Assembly (NCBI GenBank): GCA_964509075.1
Contig: CAZDWC010000007.1
Coordinates: 62,001 to 126,000, forward strand
DNA length: 64,000 nt
From: UBA7239 sp964509075
GTDB taxonomy: Bacteria; Pseudomonadota; Gammaproteobacteria; Pseudomonadales; UBA7239
Reading direction: 5' to 3'
The position numbers and the translations under genes were made by a program. Below the pieces are notes generated by a model. It did no database searches. It had not been told where the DNA came from and saw only the letters and a list, made by a program, of their open reading frames with translations. Positions 51,226 through 59,378 of this stretch are shown here, one piece after another; the stretch's first letter is position 1, and each line of letters begins with the position of its first letter.

Positions 51226-51980
51226 AAGTTCTTGTTGTCGACGATGAAAAACTGGCGCGCGATCGCCTGTCTCGCCTGCTGGAAAAAATTGACGGCCACA
51301 GCGTGGTCGGCGAAGCCGCCGATGGTCGCAGCGCCATACAACAGGTTGAAAAACTGCACCCGGATGTCGTGCTGCTGGACATTCGCATGCCGGGCATGGA
51401 CGGCCTGGAAACCGCACGCCACCTGATGAACCTGGAAAATCCGCCGGCCATTATTTTCTGCACCGCTTATGGCGAACATGCACTGGAGGCCTTCCAGACA
51501 CACGCTGTCGGTTACCTGTTGAAACCGGTAAAAACCGAGCAACTGGCGGACGCGCTGGCAGCGGCCGCCAAACTCAATCGCGCGCAGTTGCAACAGATTG
51601 CCACTGCACCCGCTGCCAGCGACTCAGCAGTAGCTGAAAAGAAAGTGGCGCGACAACACATCAGTGCGCGCACACGCCACGGCCTGGAACTGGTGCCCAT
51701 CAACGATGTGCGCTGTTTCCTCGCCGACCACAAATATGTCACGGTTTATCACACCAAAGGCGAACTGCTGATAGACGACACCCTGAAGGATCTGGAAGAC
51801 GAGTTTGGCGAGCGTTTCGTGCGCGTGCATCGCAACGCACTGATCTCGTTGCCACACGTGGAAGGCATGGAAAAAAGTGCGTCCGGCTATTACTGCCTGC
51901 GCCTGCAAGGCTCCAGCATGAAACCGATAATCAGCCGGCGCCATGTCACGGAATTGCGCAAGCAACTGCAGAGCATCTGA
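51222..51980 (+). CDS. algR: LytTR-type response regulator AlgR-like
   Basis: The 252-residue regulator has a receiver (1-120) with Asp53 in VVLLDIRMPGMDG and a LytTR DNA-binding domain (about 145-248: LELVPINDVRCFLADHKYVT, VRVHRNALISLP, TELRKQL). Its start is coupled to algZ. In Pseudomonas AlgR binds near exopolysaccharide and pilus genes. The downstream hemC found in many relatives is absent; a convergent pseudouridine synthase gene follows instead. Confidence 0.93.
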   Translation: MKVLVVDDEKLARDRLSRLLEKIDGHSVVGEAADGRSAIQQVEKLHPDVVLLDIRMPGMDGLETARHLMNLENPPAIIFCTAYGEHALEAFQTHAVGYLLKPVKTEQLADALAAAAKLNRAQLQQIATAPAASDSAVAEKKVARQHISARTRHGLELVPINDVRCFLADHKYVTVYHTKGELLIDDTLKDLEDEFGERFVRVHRNALISLPHVEGMEKSASGYYCLRLQGSSMKPIISRRHVTELRKQLQSI

Positions 51981-51997
51981 AGACGCTCAACGCAGGG

Positions 51998-52894
51998 CTA
52001 TGCCGGTAGCACCAGGCGCTGACGACTGGCAAAGTGCCGCAACTCGCCATTGAGCGGATCAACAAATTGCAGCTCTGCCGCCAGCAGTTGCAGTGGCGCC
52101 GAAAAATCATCCGCAGTGCTCGGCAACGCATCGGGATACAAACGATCATTGACGATAGGCGCACCCAACGCCGCCATCGTAACGCGCAGCTGATGCTTGC
52201 GTCCGGTAACCGGCAACAGGCGATAATGTGCATGCGTGTCGTTATTGGCAATCAATTCGATGCGCGTCTCGCAATTGCTTGCGCCTTCCACTTGTCGCGA
52301 ACGGAAAAACAGTGTGTCTTCCTCGATCCGATTCCGGTATTGCAGGGGCAATGACAATCCCGCGAGCCGTGGCGCAATGGCTTCATAGCACTTATGAATG
52401 TTGCGCGTTCTGAACAGTGATTGATAAGCATCCCGCGTGTGTGGATTGTGCGTGAACAGCACCAGCCCCGCGGTGTCGCGGTCGATGCGATGTGCTGGCG
52501 CAATGTCTTCCAGTGCCAACTGTTTTTTCAAACGCACCAGCAGCGTTTGCTGCAGGAAACGCCCGGAAGGTACAACCGGCAGGAAATGCGGCTTGTCGGC
52601 AATCAGGATGTTTTCATCCTGATACAGGATACAAGCCTCGAATGGGATTTCCGTTTCGCACGCAATCTCGCGGTAATAAAAAACGGTATCGCCCGTATGA
52701 CACATGTCATCGGCAGTCAGCGCATTGCCGTTCGCCCCCAGCACCAGATCTCGCGCGAGTCGCGACTGCCATGTTGCTTCACTGATGTCAGGAAAATGCT
52801 CGCACAGGAATGCCAGCAGTGACGGCCACTGCCCGACCGGCACCTGCACGCGACTGGCGCTGACACCATCTCGCATGGGCGGTCGCACGTTCAT
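51998..52894 (-). CDS. RluA-family pseudouridine synthase
   Basis: The 298-residue protein has an N-terminal S4-like part and a RluA catalytic core. The core motif HRIDRDTAGLVLFTHN contains the catalytic Asp, followed by LLPVTGRKHQLRVTMAALG. Members isomerise specific uridines in rRNA or tRNA; the target cannot be told from sequence. Its ATG overlaps the stop of the upstream glycosyltransferase (ATGA), forming a coupled mnmE-glycosyltransferase-pseudouridine synthase chain. It ends 17 bases from the convergent algR stop. Confidence 0.9.
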   Translation of the reverse strand: MNVRPPMRDGVSASRVQVPVGQWPSLLAFLCEHFPDISEATWQSRLARDLVLGANGNALTADDMCHTGDTVFYYREIACETEIPFEACILYQDENILIADKPHFLPVVPSGRFLQQTLLVRLKKQLALEDIAPAHRIDRDTAGLVLFTHNPHTRDAYQSLFRTRNIHKCYEAIAPRLAGLSLPLQYRNRIEEDTLFFRSRQVEGASNCETRIELIANNDTHAHYRLLPVTGRKHQLRVTMAALGAPIVNDRLYPDALPSTADDFSAPLQLLAAELQFVDPLNGELRHFASRQRLVLPA

Positions 52895-54201
52895 GTCTGC
52901 TGATCGCCATCGCGCTTCTGCAACTGCGCCAATGCGTTCTTGCTTTCAATCCAGCGTGACATGTAGTGCGTGCTCTTGTGCAGGTGGTGCCGCAACATGC
53001 TGCCGGTAAAATTCCGGCGCCGATGCGTCTCCAGGTTTGCAGTGATTTCATGCAGCTGTTGCATCAGTTGCGTGCCGATCGCATCCCCGTCAAAACGCTT
53101 GCGCAGGATAGCCAAACCATTTTTTTGCGACTGCTGCCAGAACGTTTCATTCTCGTGCAACCGCACCGCAGCATCGGCAAACGCCTGCGCGTCATTGGCG
53201 ATGCTGCCGCTCCACGGCAATTCGCCGTGCATCGCCTCTGCGCCGATGGTGGTAGTCACGCTGGGTGTGCCACACAGCATTGCCTCTGCCAGCTTGCCTT
53301 TTATGCCCGCACCGAATCGCAACGGCGCCAGACACACGCGCACACGGGAAACCACGGCATGTGCATCCTCTGCCCAGCCGCAAACATGAAAACCTTGCGC
53401 AGGTTTATGCAGCGTGCGAATACGCTCTGGCAAGTGCGCTCCGTAGTTGAAAACCTGTGCCTCCGGTAATTGCTCGCGAATCAATGGCCAGATGTGTTCG
53501 CGCAGATACAGCACGGCATCCAGATTCGGTGCATGCAGAAAGGTGCCAATGGTGATGAAATGCTGTCGCGCACTAAAATCCAGTCGTTGCGAAGTGTCAG
53601 GCAAGGGCAAAAGAAACGGACAATGAAACAGAATGTGCCCTGGTACCTGAAAACTCTCCGTCAACAGTTTGATTTCCATATCAGAAATCATCAGCGACAA
53701 ATCACAGCGGTAAATGCTTGCCACTTCACGCAAGGCAATATCGCTTTCCTGCATTGCCTGCAGCAAGCGCGTCCCGTCTTCAGGCAAACACAGAGCGGGC
53801 GTTTTTTTTTCTTTCAAAATCTGTTGGCGCACCTGACGCAGGCTGTGCAGATCCTGGCTGACCAGAACGCGCAAGGTATGTGGGCAGGCCTGCTCCACAC
53901 GCCAGCCAAATTGTTCCTCGATCATGAAGCGATCAAACAGCACCACCTGCGGCTGCAATTCGGCGAGCCAGATGTCAAAGCTGCTGCAGTTCATGGCGAT
54001 TGTTTGCTCGCACACCCCCAGCGCCTGCAAATCCGCCGACTGCGGGCCGCGCGCAGCCGTGCTGGCAAATATCACCGTTCGGCCTTGCGCCAGAAACAGC
54101 TCAACCAGCTGCAACAGATAGCTGCCGGCTGCTGTGGAGCGCGGTTCGGGCCAGACTGAGCCGATGAAGAGGATGGGGCGTTGGACAGGCATGGCAGTCA
54201 T
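52891..54201 (-). CDS. GT4-like glycosyltransferase
   Basis: The 436-residue protein has a GT-B layout. The N-terminal domain starts PILFIGSVWPEPRSTAAG and the C-terminal domain contains LAPLRFGAGIKGKLAEAMLC and GTPSVTTTIGAEAM, typical nucleotide-sugar binding elements of the group-1 family. The C-terminal 50 residues are charged and helical. The ATG at 54201 overlaps the mnmE stop (ATGA). No export or polysaccharide genes surround it, and its acceptor is unknown. An internal ATG at 54192 is an alternative start. Confidence 0.83.
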   Translation of the reverse strand: MTAMPVQRPILFIGSVWPEPRSTAAGSYLLQLVELFLAQGRTVIFASTAARGPQSADLQALGVCEQTIAMNCSSFDIWLAELQPQVVLFDRFMIEEQFGWRVEQACPHTLRVLVSQDLHSLRQVRQQILKEKKTPALCLPEDGTRLLQAMQESDIALREVASIYRCDLSLMISDMEIKLLTESFQVPGHILFHCPFLLPLPDTSQRLDFSARQHFITIGTFLHAPNLDAVLYLREHIWPLIREQLPEAQVFNYGAHLPERIRTLHKPAQGFHVCGWAEDAHAVVSRVRVCLAPLRFGAGIKGKLAEAMLCGTPSVTTTIGAEAMHGELPWSGSIANDAQAFADAAVRLHENETFWQQSQKNGLAILRKRFDGDAIGTQLMQQLHEITANLETHRRRNFTGSMLRHHLHKSTHYMSRWIESKNALAQLQKRDGDQQT

Positions 54202-55550
54202 TTGCCAATACAAAAACTGCTGAAAATGCGCCCCAGCAGTTCATCGCTGCTGAACTGGCCGGTAATTTCGCCAAGGTACTGTTGGGCCATTTTCAAATCT
54301 TCGGCGAGCAACTCACCGGCGCCGCTGTGTTGAAAGTTTTCACCGGCTTTATGCAAAAGCGTCTGTGAGCGTGCAAGTGCATCAACATGGCGTGTGCGTG
54401 CGCTGAATACACCTTCGCCGCTGTTATCCATGCCAGCAATTTTTATCAGCGCGCTTTTCAATTCAGCAAGACCACTACCGGCTTTTGCCGATACCCGCGC
54501 AATAGCATCGTCCGCACCTGCAGTAAATCCGCTCGCATCAATCTTGTTCTGCACGACGAGTGTACGAACGGCTGGGCGCGCGTGCTGTGTAATGTCGCGC
54601 CACAGTTTATCGGGATCGGTTTCGGTAGTTTGACTGCTATCAGTCAACAACAAAACCAGATCCGCCTGTTCGATTTCCACCCAGGCACGGCGTATGCCTT
54701 CCTGCTCTACCGGGTCATCGCTGTCGCGCAAACCGGCCGTGTCAATGATGTGCAGGGGCATGCCATCCAGTGTGATCTGCTCACGCAGGACATCGCGCGT
54801 GGTGCCGGCAATATCCGTGACAATCGCCGCTTCGCGCTCGGCCAGCGCATTGAGCAGGCTGGATTTTCCTGCGTTGGGCTTGCCGGCAATCACCACCCGC
54901 AAACCATCGCGCAACAGGGCGCCCTGCTGCGCATTGCGCAACAGCGCATCGAGGTCGGCAAGGATTTTTTCCAGCATGGCGGTCACTTTTCCATCAGCAA
55001 GGAAATCGATTTCTTCTTCCGGGAAATCAATCGCTGCTTCCACATACATGCGCAGATGGATCAACTGTTCCAATAGTTCATGCACAGCCAGTGAAAAACC
55101 GCCTTGCAGGGATTGCAGTGCGCTGCGCGCAGCTTGCGTGGAAGTGGCGTCGATGAGATCGGCAATTGCCTCGGCTTGCGCGAGATCCAGCTTGTCATTG
55201 AGAAAAGCCCTTTCGGAAAATTCTCCGGGCCTTGCCTGCCGTGCGCCGGCATGCAGACAGGCCGCAAGCAACAACTGCATCACCACCGGGCCGCCATGGC
55301 CATGCAGTTCCACCACATCTTCACCGGTGAATGAAGCTGGCGCGGAAAAATACAGTGCAATGCCCTGATCAATCGCATTGCCGTTATCGACGAAATTGCA
55401 AAACACAGCCTGGCGCACAGGCAATGGTTTGCCACAAACGTGCGCAGCAATTGGCAGTGCTTGCCGGCCCGAGATGCGCACAATGCCCACGCCTCCTTTT
55501 CCCGGTGCGGTGGCGATGGCGGCAATGGTGTCTTGATCCAGTGTGTTCAT
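54198..55550 (-). CDS. mnmE: tRNA uridine-5-carboxymethylaminomethyl modification GTPase MnmE
   Basis: MnmE with MnmG modifies the wobble uridine of several tRNAs. The 450-residue protein has the N-terminal tetrahydrofolate-binding domain (TIAAIATAPGKGGVGIVRIS), the helical domain and an inserted G domain: P-loop GKPNAGKSSLLNA, DTAGLRD, NKID. It ends with the required CIGK C-terminal motif. It is the first gene of a three-gene minus-strand chain. The 130-base gap to apeQ is a divergent promoter region. Confidence 0.96.
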   Translation of the reverse strand: MNTLDQDTIAAIATAPGKGGVGIVRISGRQALPIAAHVCGKPLPVRQAVFCNFVDNGNAIDQGIALYFSAPASFTGEDVVELHGHGGPVVMQLLLAACLHAGARQARPGEFSERAFLNDKLDLAQAEAIADLIDATSTQAARSALQSLQGGFSLAVHELLEQLIHLRMYVEAAIDFPEEEIDFLADGKVTAMLEKILADLDALLRNAQQGALLRDGLRVVIAGKPNAGKSSLLNALAEREAAIVTDIAGTTRDVLREQITLDGMPLHIIDTAGLRDSDDPVEQEGIRRAWVEIEQADLVLLLTDSSQTTETDPDKLWRDITQHARPAVRTLVVQNKIDASGFTAGADDAIARVSAKAGSGLAELKSALIKIAGMDNSGEGVFSARTRHVDALARSQTLLHKAGENFQHSGAGELLAEDLKMAQQYLGEITGQFSSDELLGRIFSSFCIGK

Positions 55551-55680
55551 TTAAAGCATCAAAAGTAAGATCGCGGAAACTGTACACCATATGAAGATGT
55601 CAGATGCAATGACTTGCAGGGTTGAACCCCGGCAGCAGACAATAGCCGGATGCAAACAGCTTCAGCGGCATGAAAACAAC

Positions 55681-56439
55681 ATGAAAGTCACATCCTCTTC
55701 CCGCTGTGTACTGGTTACCGGCAGCAGTCGCGGTATTGGTCGCGCCATTGTGCTGGCGTTGGCGCAGGCCGGATTCGATATTGTTCTGCATTGCCGTAGC
55801 CGGTTGGAAGACTTGCAGGCGGTGCGCGACGAGATTTGTGCGCTCGGCCGCGAGGTGCGCTGCCTGCAGTTTGATGTGGCAGATCGCGAGCAGACACAGG
55901 CGGTGTTGCTGGCGGATATTGAACAGCACGGCGCGTATTACGGTGTGGTCTGTAACGCGGGTGTGGCGCGGGACAACGCTTTCCCGGCCATCAGCGGCGA
56001 CGACTGGGATGCGGTGATCCATACCAACCTCGACAGTTTCTACAACGTGCTTAATCCGCTGATCATGCCGATGATTCGCACACGGCGCGGCGGGCGCATC
56101 GTCACCCTGTCATCGCTGGCCGGCGTCATGGGCAATCGCGGGCAGGTCAATTACAGCGCCTCCAAGGCCGGCATCATCGGTGCCAGCAAGGCGCTGGCGG
56201 TGGAGTTGGCCAAGCGCAACATCACCGTGAATTGCGTGGCGCCGGGGCTGATCGACACCGAAATGACCGACGCAGAGGCGCTGGATCCGTTGGCGCGCGA
56301 GGAGGCGTTGAAGTTGATCCCGGCCCAGCGCATGGGTAAACCGGAAGAAGTGGCGAGCCTGGTGGCCTATCTGTTCTCGGACGCGGCGGCCTACATCACT
56401 CGCCAGGTGATCTCGGTGAATGGCGGGATGGCGGGATGA
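55681..56439 (+). CDS. apeQ: 3-ketoacyl-ACP reductase ApeQ (SDR, FabG-like)
   Basis: The 252-residue short-chain dehydrogenase reduces 3-ketoacyl-ACP intermediates of the aryl polyene chain with NADPH. It shows the cofactor motif VTGSSRGIGRAI, CNAGVARD, and the catalytic Ser-Tyr-Lys in SSLAGVMG and YSASKAG. The start at 55681 is the ATG of MKVTSSSRC; a longer frame to 55591 has no support. Its stop overlaps the apeR start (ATGA). FabG of fatty acid synthesis is an alternative, but the coupled apeR makes ApeQ more likely. Confidence 0.87.
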   Translation: MKVTSSSRCVLVTGSSRGIGRAIVLALAQAGFDIVLHCRSRLEDLQAVRDEICALGREVRCLQFDVADREQTQAVLLADIEQHGAYYGVVCNAGVARDNAFPAISGDDWDAVIHTNLDSFYNVLNPLIMPMIRTRRGGRIVTLSSLAGVMGNRGQVNYSASKAGIIGASKALAVELAKRNITVNCVAPGLIDTEMTDAEALDPLAREEALKLIPAQRMGKPEEVASLVAYLFSDAAAYITRQVISVNGGMAG

Positions 56440-57680
56440 GCGTAGCGGCTTCTGCAAAGCGCGTGGTGGTGACCGGCATGGGCGCCATCACACCCATCGG
56501 CAGTGACTGGGCGGCCATCGAAGCGCGCTTGCGCAGCGGCCGCAATGCAGTACAGGTGTTTCCGGAATGGGAACGCTATCGCGAACTTAACACCCGCCTC
56601 GGGGCGCCGGTGACCGACTTCACGGTGCCCGCCCACTACCCGCGCAAGAAACTGCGCAGCCAGGGGCGGGTGTCGCTGCTGGCCACGCGTGCGACCGAAC
56701 TGGCACTGGCCGACGCCGGTTTGCTGGATGATCCATCCATCAGCGATGGCCGCATGGGCATCGCCTACGGCTCGTCCACCGGCAGTACGCACGCCATCGG
56801 CGACTTCGGCCAGATGATCACCACCGGCTCGATGAAGAACCTCAACGCCACTACCTACATCCAGATGATGAGTCACACGGCGGCGGTGAACGTGGGCCTG
56901 TTCTTCGGTCTCAAGGGCCGGGTGATCCCTACCAGCAGTGCCTGCACCTCGGGCAGCCAGGGTATCGGCTATGCCTACGAGGCGATCCGTTTTGGCCGCC
57001 AGCCCTTGATGGTGGCCGGCGGTGCCGAGGAATTGTGCCCCACCGAGGCGGCGGTGTTTGATACGCTGTTCGCCACCAGCACGCGCAACAGTGAGCCTTC
57101 ACTCACGCCGCGACCTTTTGACAGCAATCGCGACGGTCTGGTGATCGGCGAAGGTGCCGGCAGCCTGGTGCTGGAAGAGCTGGAGCACGCACTGGCGCGC
57201 GGTGCAAAAATCCACGCCGAAATTGTCGGTTTCGCCTGCAACAGCGACGGTGCGCACATCACCCAGCCGGAAGCGGCCACCATTGAGGTGGTGATCCGTC
57301 AGGCGCTGGCCGATGCCGGTTTGGAGCCTGCGGCCATCGGCTATGTGAGTGCGCACGGCACGGCTACCGAACGCGGTGATGTCGCCGAAACCACCGCGAC
57401 TCACGCCGTGTTCGGCGAGCGCCTGCCGATCAGTTCGTTGAAGAGCTACACCGGTCATACCCTGGGTGCCTGCGGGGCCATCGAGTCCATGGTCGCCATC
57501 CAGATGATGAACGCGGGCTGGTATCACCCCACCATCAACCTGCAGCAGGTCGATGCTGCCTGCGGGGCGCTGGACTACATAACGGGCACCGGGCGCGACC
57601 TGCAGTGCGAGCATGTGATGAACAACAACTTTGCTTTCGGCGGCATCAACACCAGCCTCATTTTCCGACGCTGGAGCTGA
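56436..57680 (+). CDS. apeR: Beta-ketoacyl-ACP synthase ApeR
   Basis: This 414-residue ketosynthase II-type enzyme has catalytic Cys in SSACTSGSQGIGYAYE and His in SAHGTATERGD and KSYTGHTLGACG. In APE systems ApeR supplies the second ketosynthase activity, probably the first condensation with the aryl starter. Its start overlaps apeQ by four bases, and a UbiA-like gene follows after one base. Its distance of about 8 kb from apeO-P, and on the opposite strand, departs from the usual apeO-P-Q-R order. Confidence 0.9.
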   Translation: MSVAASAKRVVVTGMGAITPIGSDWAAIEARLRSGRNAVQVFPEWERYRELNTRLGAPVTDFTVPAHYPRKKLRSQGRVSLLATRATELALADAGLLDDPSISDGRMGIAYGSSTGSTHAIGDFGQMITTGSMKNLNATTYIQMMSHTAAVNVGLFFGLKGRVIPTSSACTSGSQGIGYAYEAIRFGRQPLMVAGGAEELCPTEAAVFDTLFATSTRNSEPSLTPRPFDSNRDGLVIGEGAGSLVLEELEHALARGAKIHAEIVGFACNSDGAHITQPEAATIEVVIRQALADAGLEPAAIGYVSAHGTATERGDVAETTATHAVFGERLPISSLKSYTGHTLGACGAIESMVAIQMMNAGWYHPTINLQQVDAACGALDYITGTGRDLQCEHVMNNNFAFGGINTSLIFRRWS

Positions 57681-57681
57681 C

Positions 57682-58587
57682 ATGCTGCGCGTGCTGCTCG
57701 GTATTTCTCGCGCGCCTTTCCTGCCCTTGTCACTGCTGTGTGCGGCACTGGGGGTGGCTTGTGGTCTGAATGCAGGGGTCTCCTGGTCTGCATGGGATGC
57801 GGGTCTCGCCTTGTTCGCGGCGCTGGCGGCACATGCCAGCGTCAACGCCTTCAATGAATATGCCGATTACCGCTCCGGTCTTGATCTCCACACGCAGCGC
57901 ACGCCTTTCAGCGGCGGCAGTGGAGCATTGCCGGCGGCGCCGCAATACCTGTCGCTGGCGCTGGGTTGGTCGGTTGTGACTCTGGCCATTACCGTGGCGA
58001 TTGGCTGGTATTTCCTGTTGCTGCGCGGCTGGTTGCTGGCGGGCCTGGGCGGTATTGGGCTGTTGTTGGTAACCGCTTACACGCCATGGATAAACCGCTA
58101 TCCCTGGCTTTGTCTGTTGGCGCCGGGTTTCGGTTTCGGTCCGGTGATGGTCGCCGGCAGTTGCATTGCCGTGTTCGGTGTCGCTACGCCGGCCAGCGTC
58201 TGGGCCTCGTTGCTGATGGCGGTTCTGGTCAGTGGTCTGCTGCTGGCGAACCAGCAGCCGGATGCCGAGGTGGATGCCCGCTTCGGTCGCCGTCACCTCG
58301 CCATTGCCTACGGCCCGTTGTTCGCGCGCCGGGTGCTGGCGCTGCTGTGGTTGTTGCCTGTGCCGCTGCTGCTGGCGGCGGTGGCTGCCGGTGCGCTGCC
58401 GCTGTTGGCGTTGATCGCTGCCCTGCCGTTGTTGCTGGCCATGCACAATGCCGTGATCTTGTTGCGTCTTGAGCCGGCGGCTGCGTTGCCGAACGTCCTG
58501 CTGGCGCGCAATGTGGCGGTGTGCTTGGCAACGCCGTTATTGCTGGCCGTAGTTCTGGCCACCAGAGTTCTGGCCACCAGCCACTGA
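57682..58587 (+). CDS. UbiA/MenA-like membrane prenyltransferase
   Basis: The 301-residue protein has about eight or nine membrane helices and both Asp-rich motifs of the UbiA superfamily: NAFNEYADYRSGLD (N-x3-E-x2-D-x5-D) and NQQPDAEVDARFG (N-x3-D-x3-D). These bind Mg2+-prenyl diphosphate, and members join prenyl chains to aromatic or quinone rings. The ATG at 57682 follows the apeR stop by one base, so the three genes form one unit. A role in attaching a prenyl chain to an aryl or quinone acceptor is possible; the acceptor is unknown. It is not a well-known APE gene. Confidence 0.85.
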   Translation: MLRVLLGISRAPFLPLSLLCAALGVACGLNAGVSWSAWDAGLALFAALAAHASVNAFNEYADYRSGLDLHTQRTPFSGGSGALPAAPQYLSLALGWSVVTLAITVAIGWYFLLLRGWLLAGLGGIGLLLVTAYTPWINRYPWLCLLAPGFGFGPVMVAGSCIAVFGVATPASVWASLLMAVLVSGLLLANQQPDAEVDARFGRRHLAIAYGPLFARRVLALLWLLPVPLLLAAVAAGALPLLALIAALPLLLAMHNAVILLRLEPAAALPNVLLARNVAVCLATPLLLAVVLATRVLATSH

Positions 58588-58607
58588 TATCCGTCTCGAG
58601 GTTCGCC

Positions 58608-59042
58608 ATGCAAAAGCTGCCACATCACTACGCCGTTACCGCCACTGCTGCTGAAACGGGAGAAGTCGGGCTGGCCAGCGCCGGTTTGCCGGCCATGGCC
58701 AGCTGGCCGCCAGCGGAGTTCGACGGCCCCGGTGACCAATGGTCGCCGGAGACCCTGCTCACAGCGTCGCTGGCCAGCTGTTACATCCTCACCTTTCGCG
58801 CAGTGGCGCGCGCTTCGCATGTGAGCTGGCGGGCCGTCGAATGCGGGGTGACCGGCACACTGGACCGTGTGGACGGGGCGACACGCTTCACGCACTTCCA
58901 GCTCGCCGTGACGCTGACCATTCCTGCTGGCAGTGACGAGTCGGCGGCCCGGCGCGCGGCCGAGCGCGTGGACAAGAACTGTCTGGTCAGTGCTTCGCTG
59001 TCGGCAAGCAAGCATGTGGATATCGTGATCCGCAGCGCCTGA
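58608..59042 (+). CDS. OsmC/Ohr-family peroxide-reducing protein
   Basis: The 144-residue protein has the OsmC fold with redox Cys in LLTASLASCYILTF and in DKNCLVSASL. Such proteins reduce organic peroxides using lipoylated or thiol partners. The start at 58608 gives MQKLPHHYAVTATAAETG; longer frames overlap the upstream gene. It lies 20 bases downstream of the prenyltransferase gene, so it may be part of the same transcript. Specificity between OsmC and Ohr cannot be fixed. Confidence 0.83.
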   Translation: MQKLPHHYAVTATAAETGEVGLASAGLPAMASWPPAEFDGPGDQWSPETLLTASLASCYILTFRAVARASHVSWRAVECGVTGTLDRVDGATRFTHFQLAVTLTIPAGSDESAARRAAERVDKNCLVSASLSASKHVDIVIRSA

Positions 59043-59122
59043 ATGTGCGGCACATGATTTAAGTTAAGTAATTACTAAAATAATGATGTTAGGTTGCTTG
59101 TGAGTTCACAAGGAGAACGACC

Positions 59123-59317
59123 ATGAATGCCAATGTCGGTAATGTTGATCGCATACTGCGTGTGCTGCTGGGTGTGGGTTTGCTCAGCTTGCTGCTGTTG
59201 CTGGAAGGCAATGTACGCTGGGTGGGCCTGCTCGGGTTGGTCATGATCGGCACTGCGCTGATCCGTTTCTGTCCGCTGTATCCGTTGCTTGGTATCAACA
59301 CCTGCGACAAGCACTGA
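59123..59317 (+). CDS. Small DUF2892-type inner-membrane protein
   Basis: The 64-residue protein starts MNANVGNVDRILRVLLG after AAGGAG. It has two hydrophobic helices (LLGVGLLSLLLLLEG and WVGLLGLVMIGTALI) and ends RFCPLYPLLGINTCDKH. This matches the DUF2892/YgaP-like membrane module, with Cys residues in CPLYPLLG and NTC. Fused YgaP proteins are rhodanese-linked; this copy has no rhodanese domain. Function unknown. Confidence 0.8.
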   Translation: MNANVGNVDRILRVLLGVGLLSLLLLLEGNVRWVGLLGLVMIGTALIRFCPLYPLLGINTCDKH

Positions 59318-59378
59318 CCAGCACAGCGCGTGAATTGTTGCCGCCCGCCCGGTAAAGTGGCGTTTTTTGGGCGGCGAG

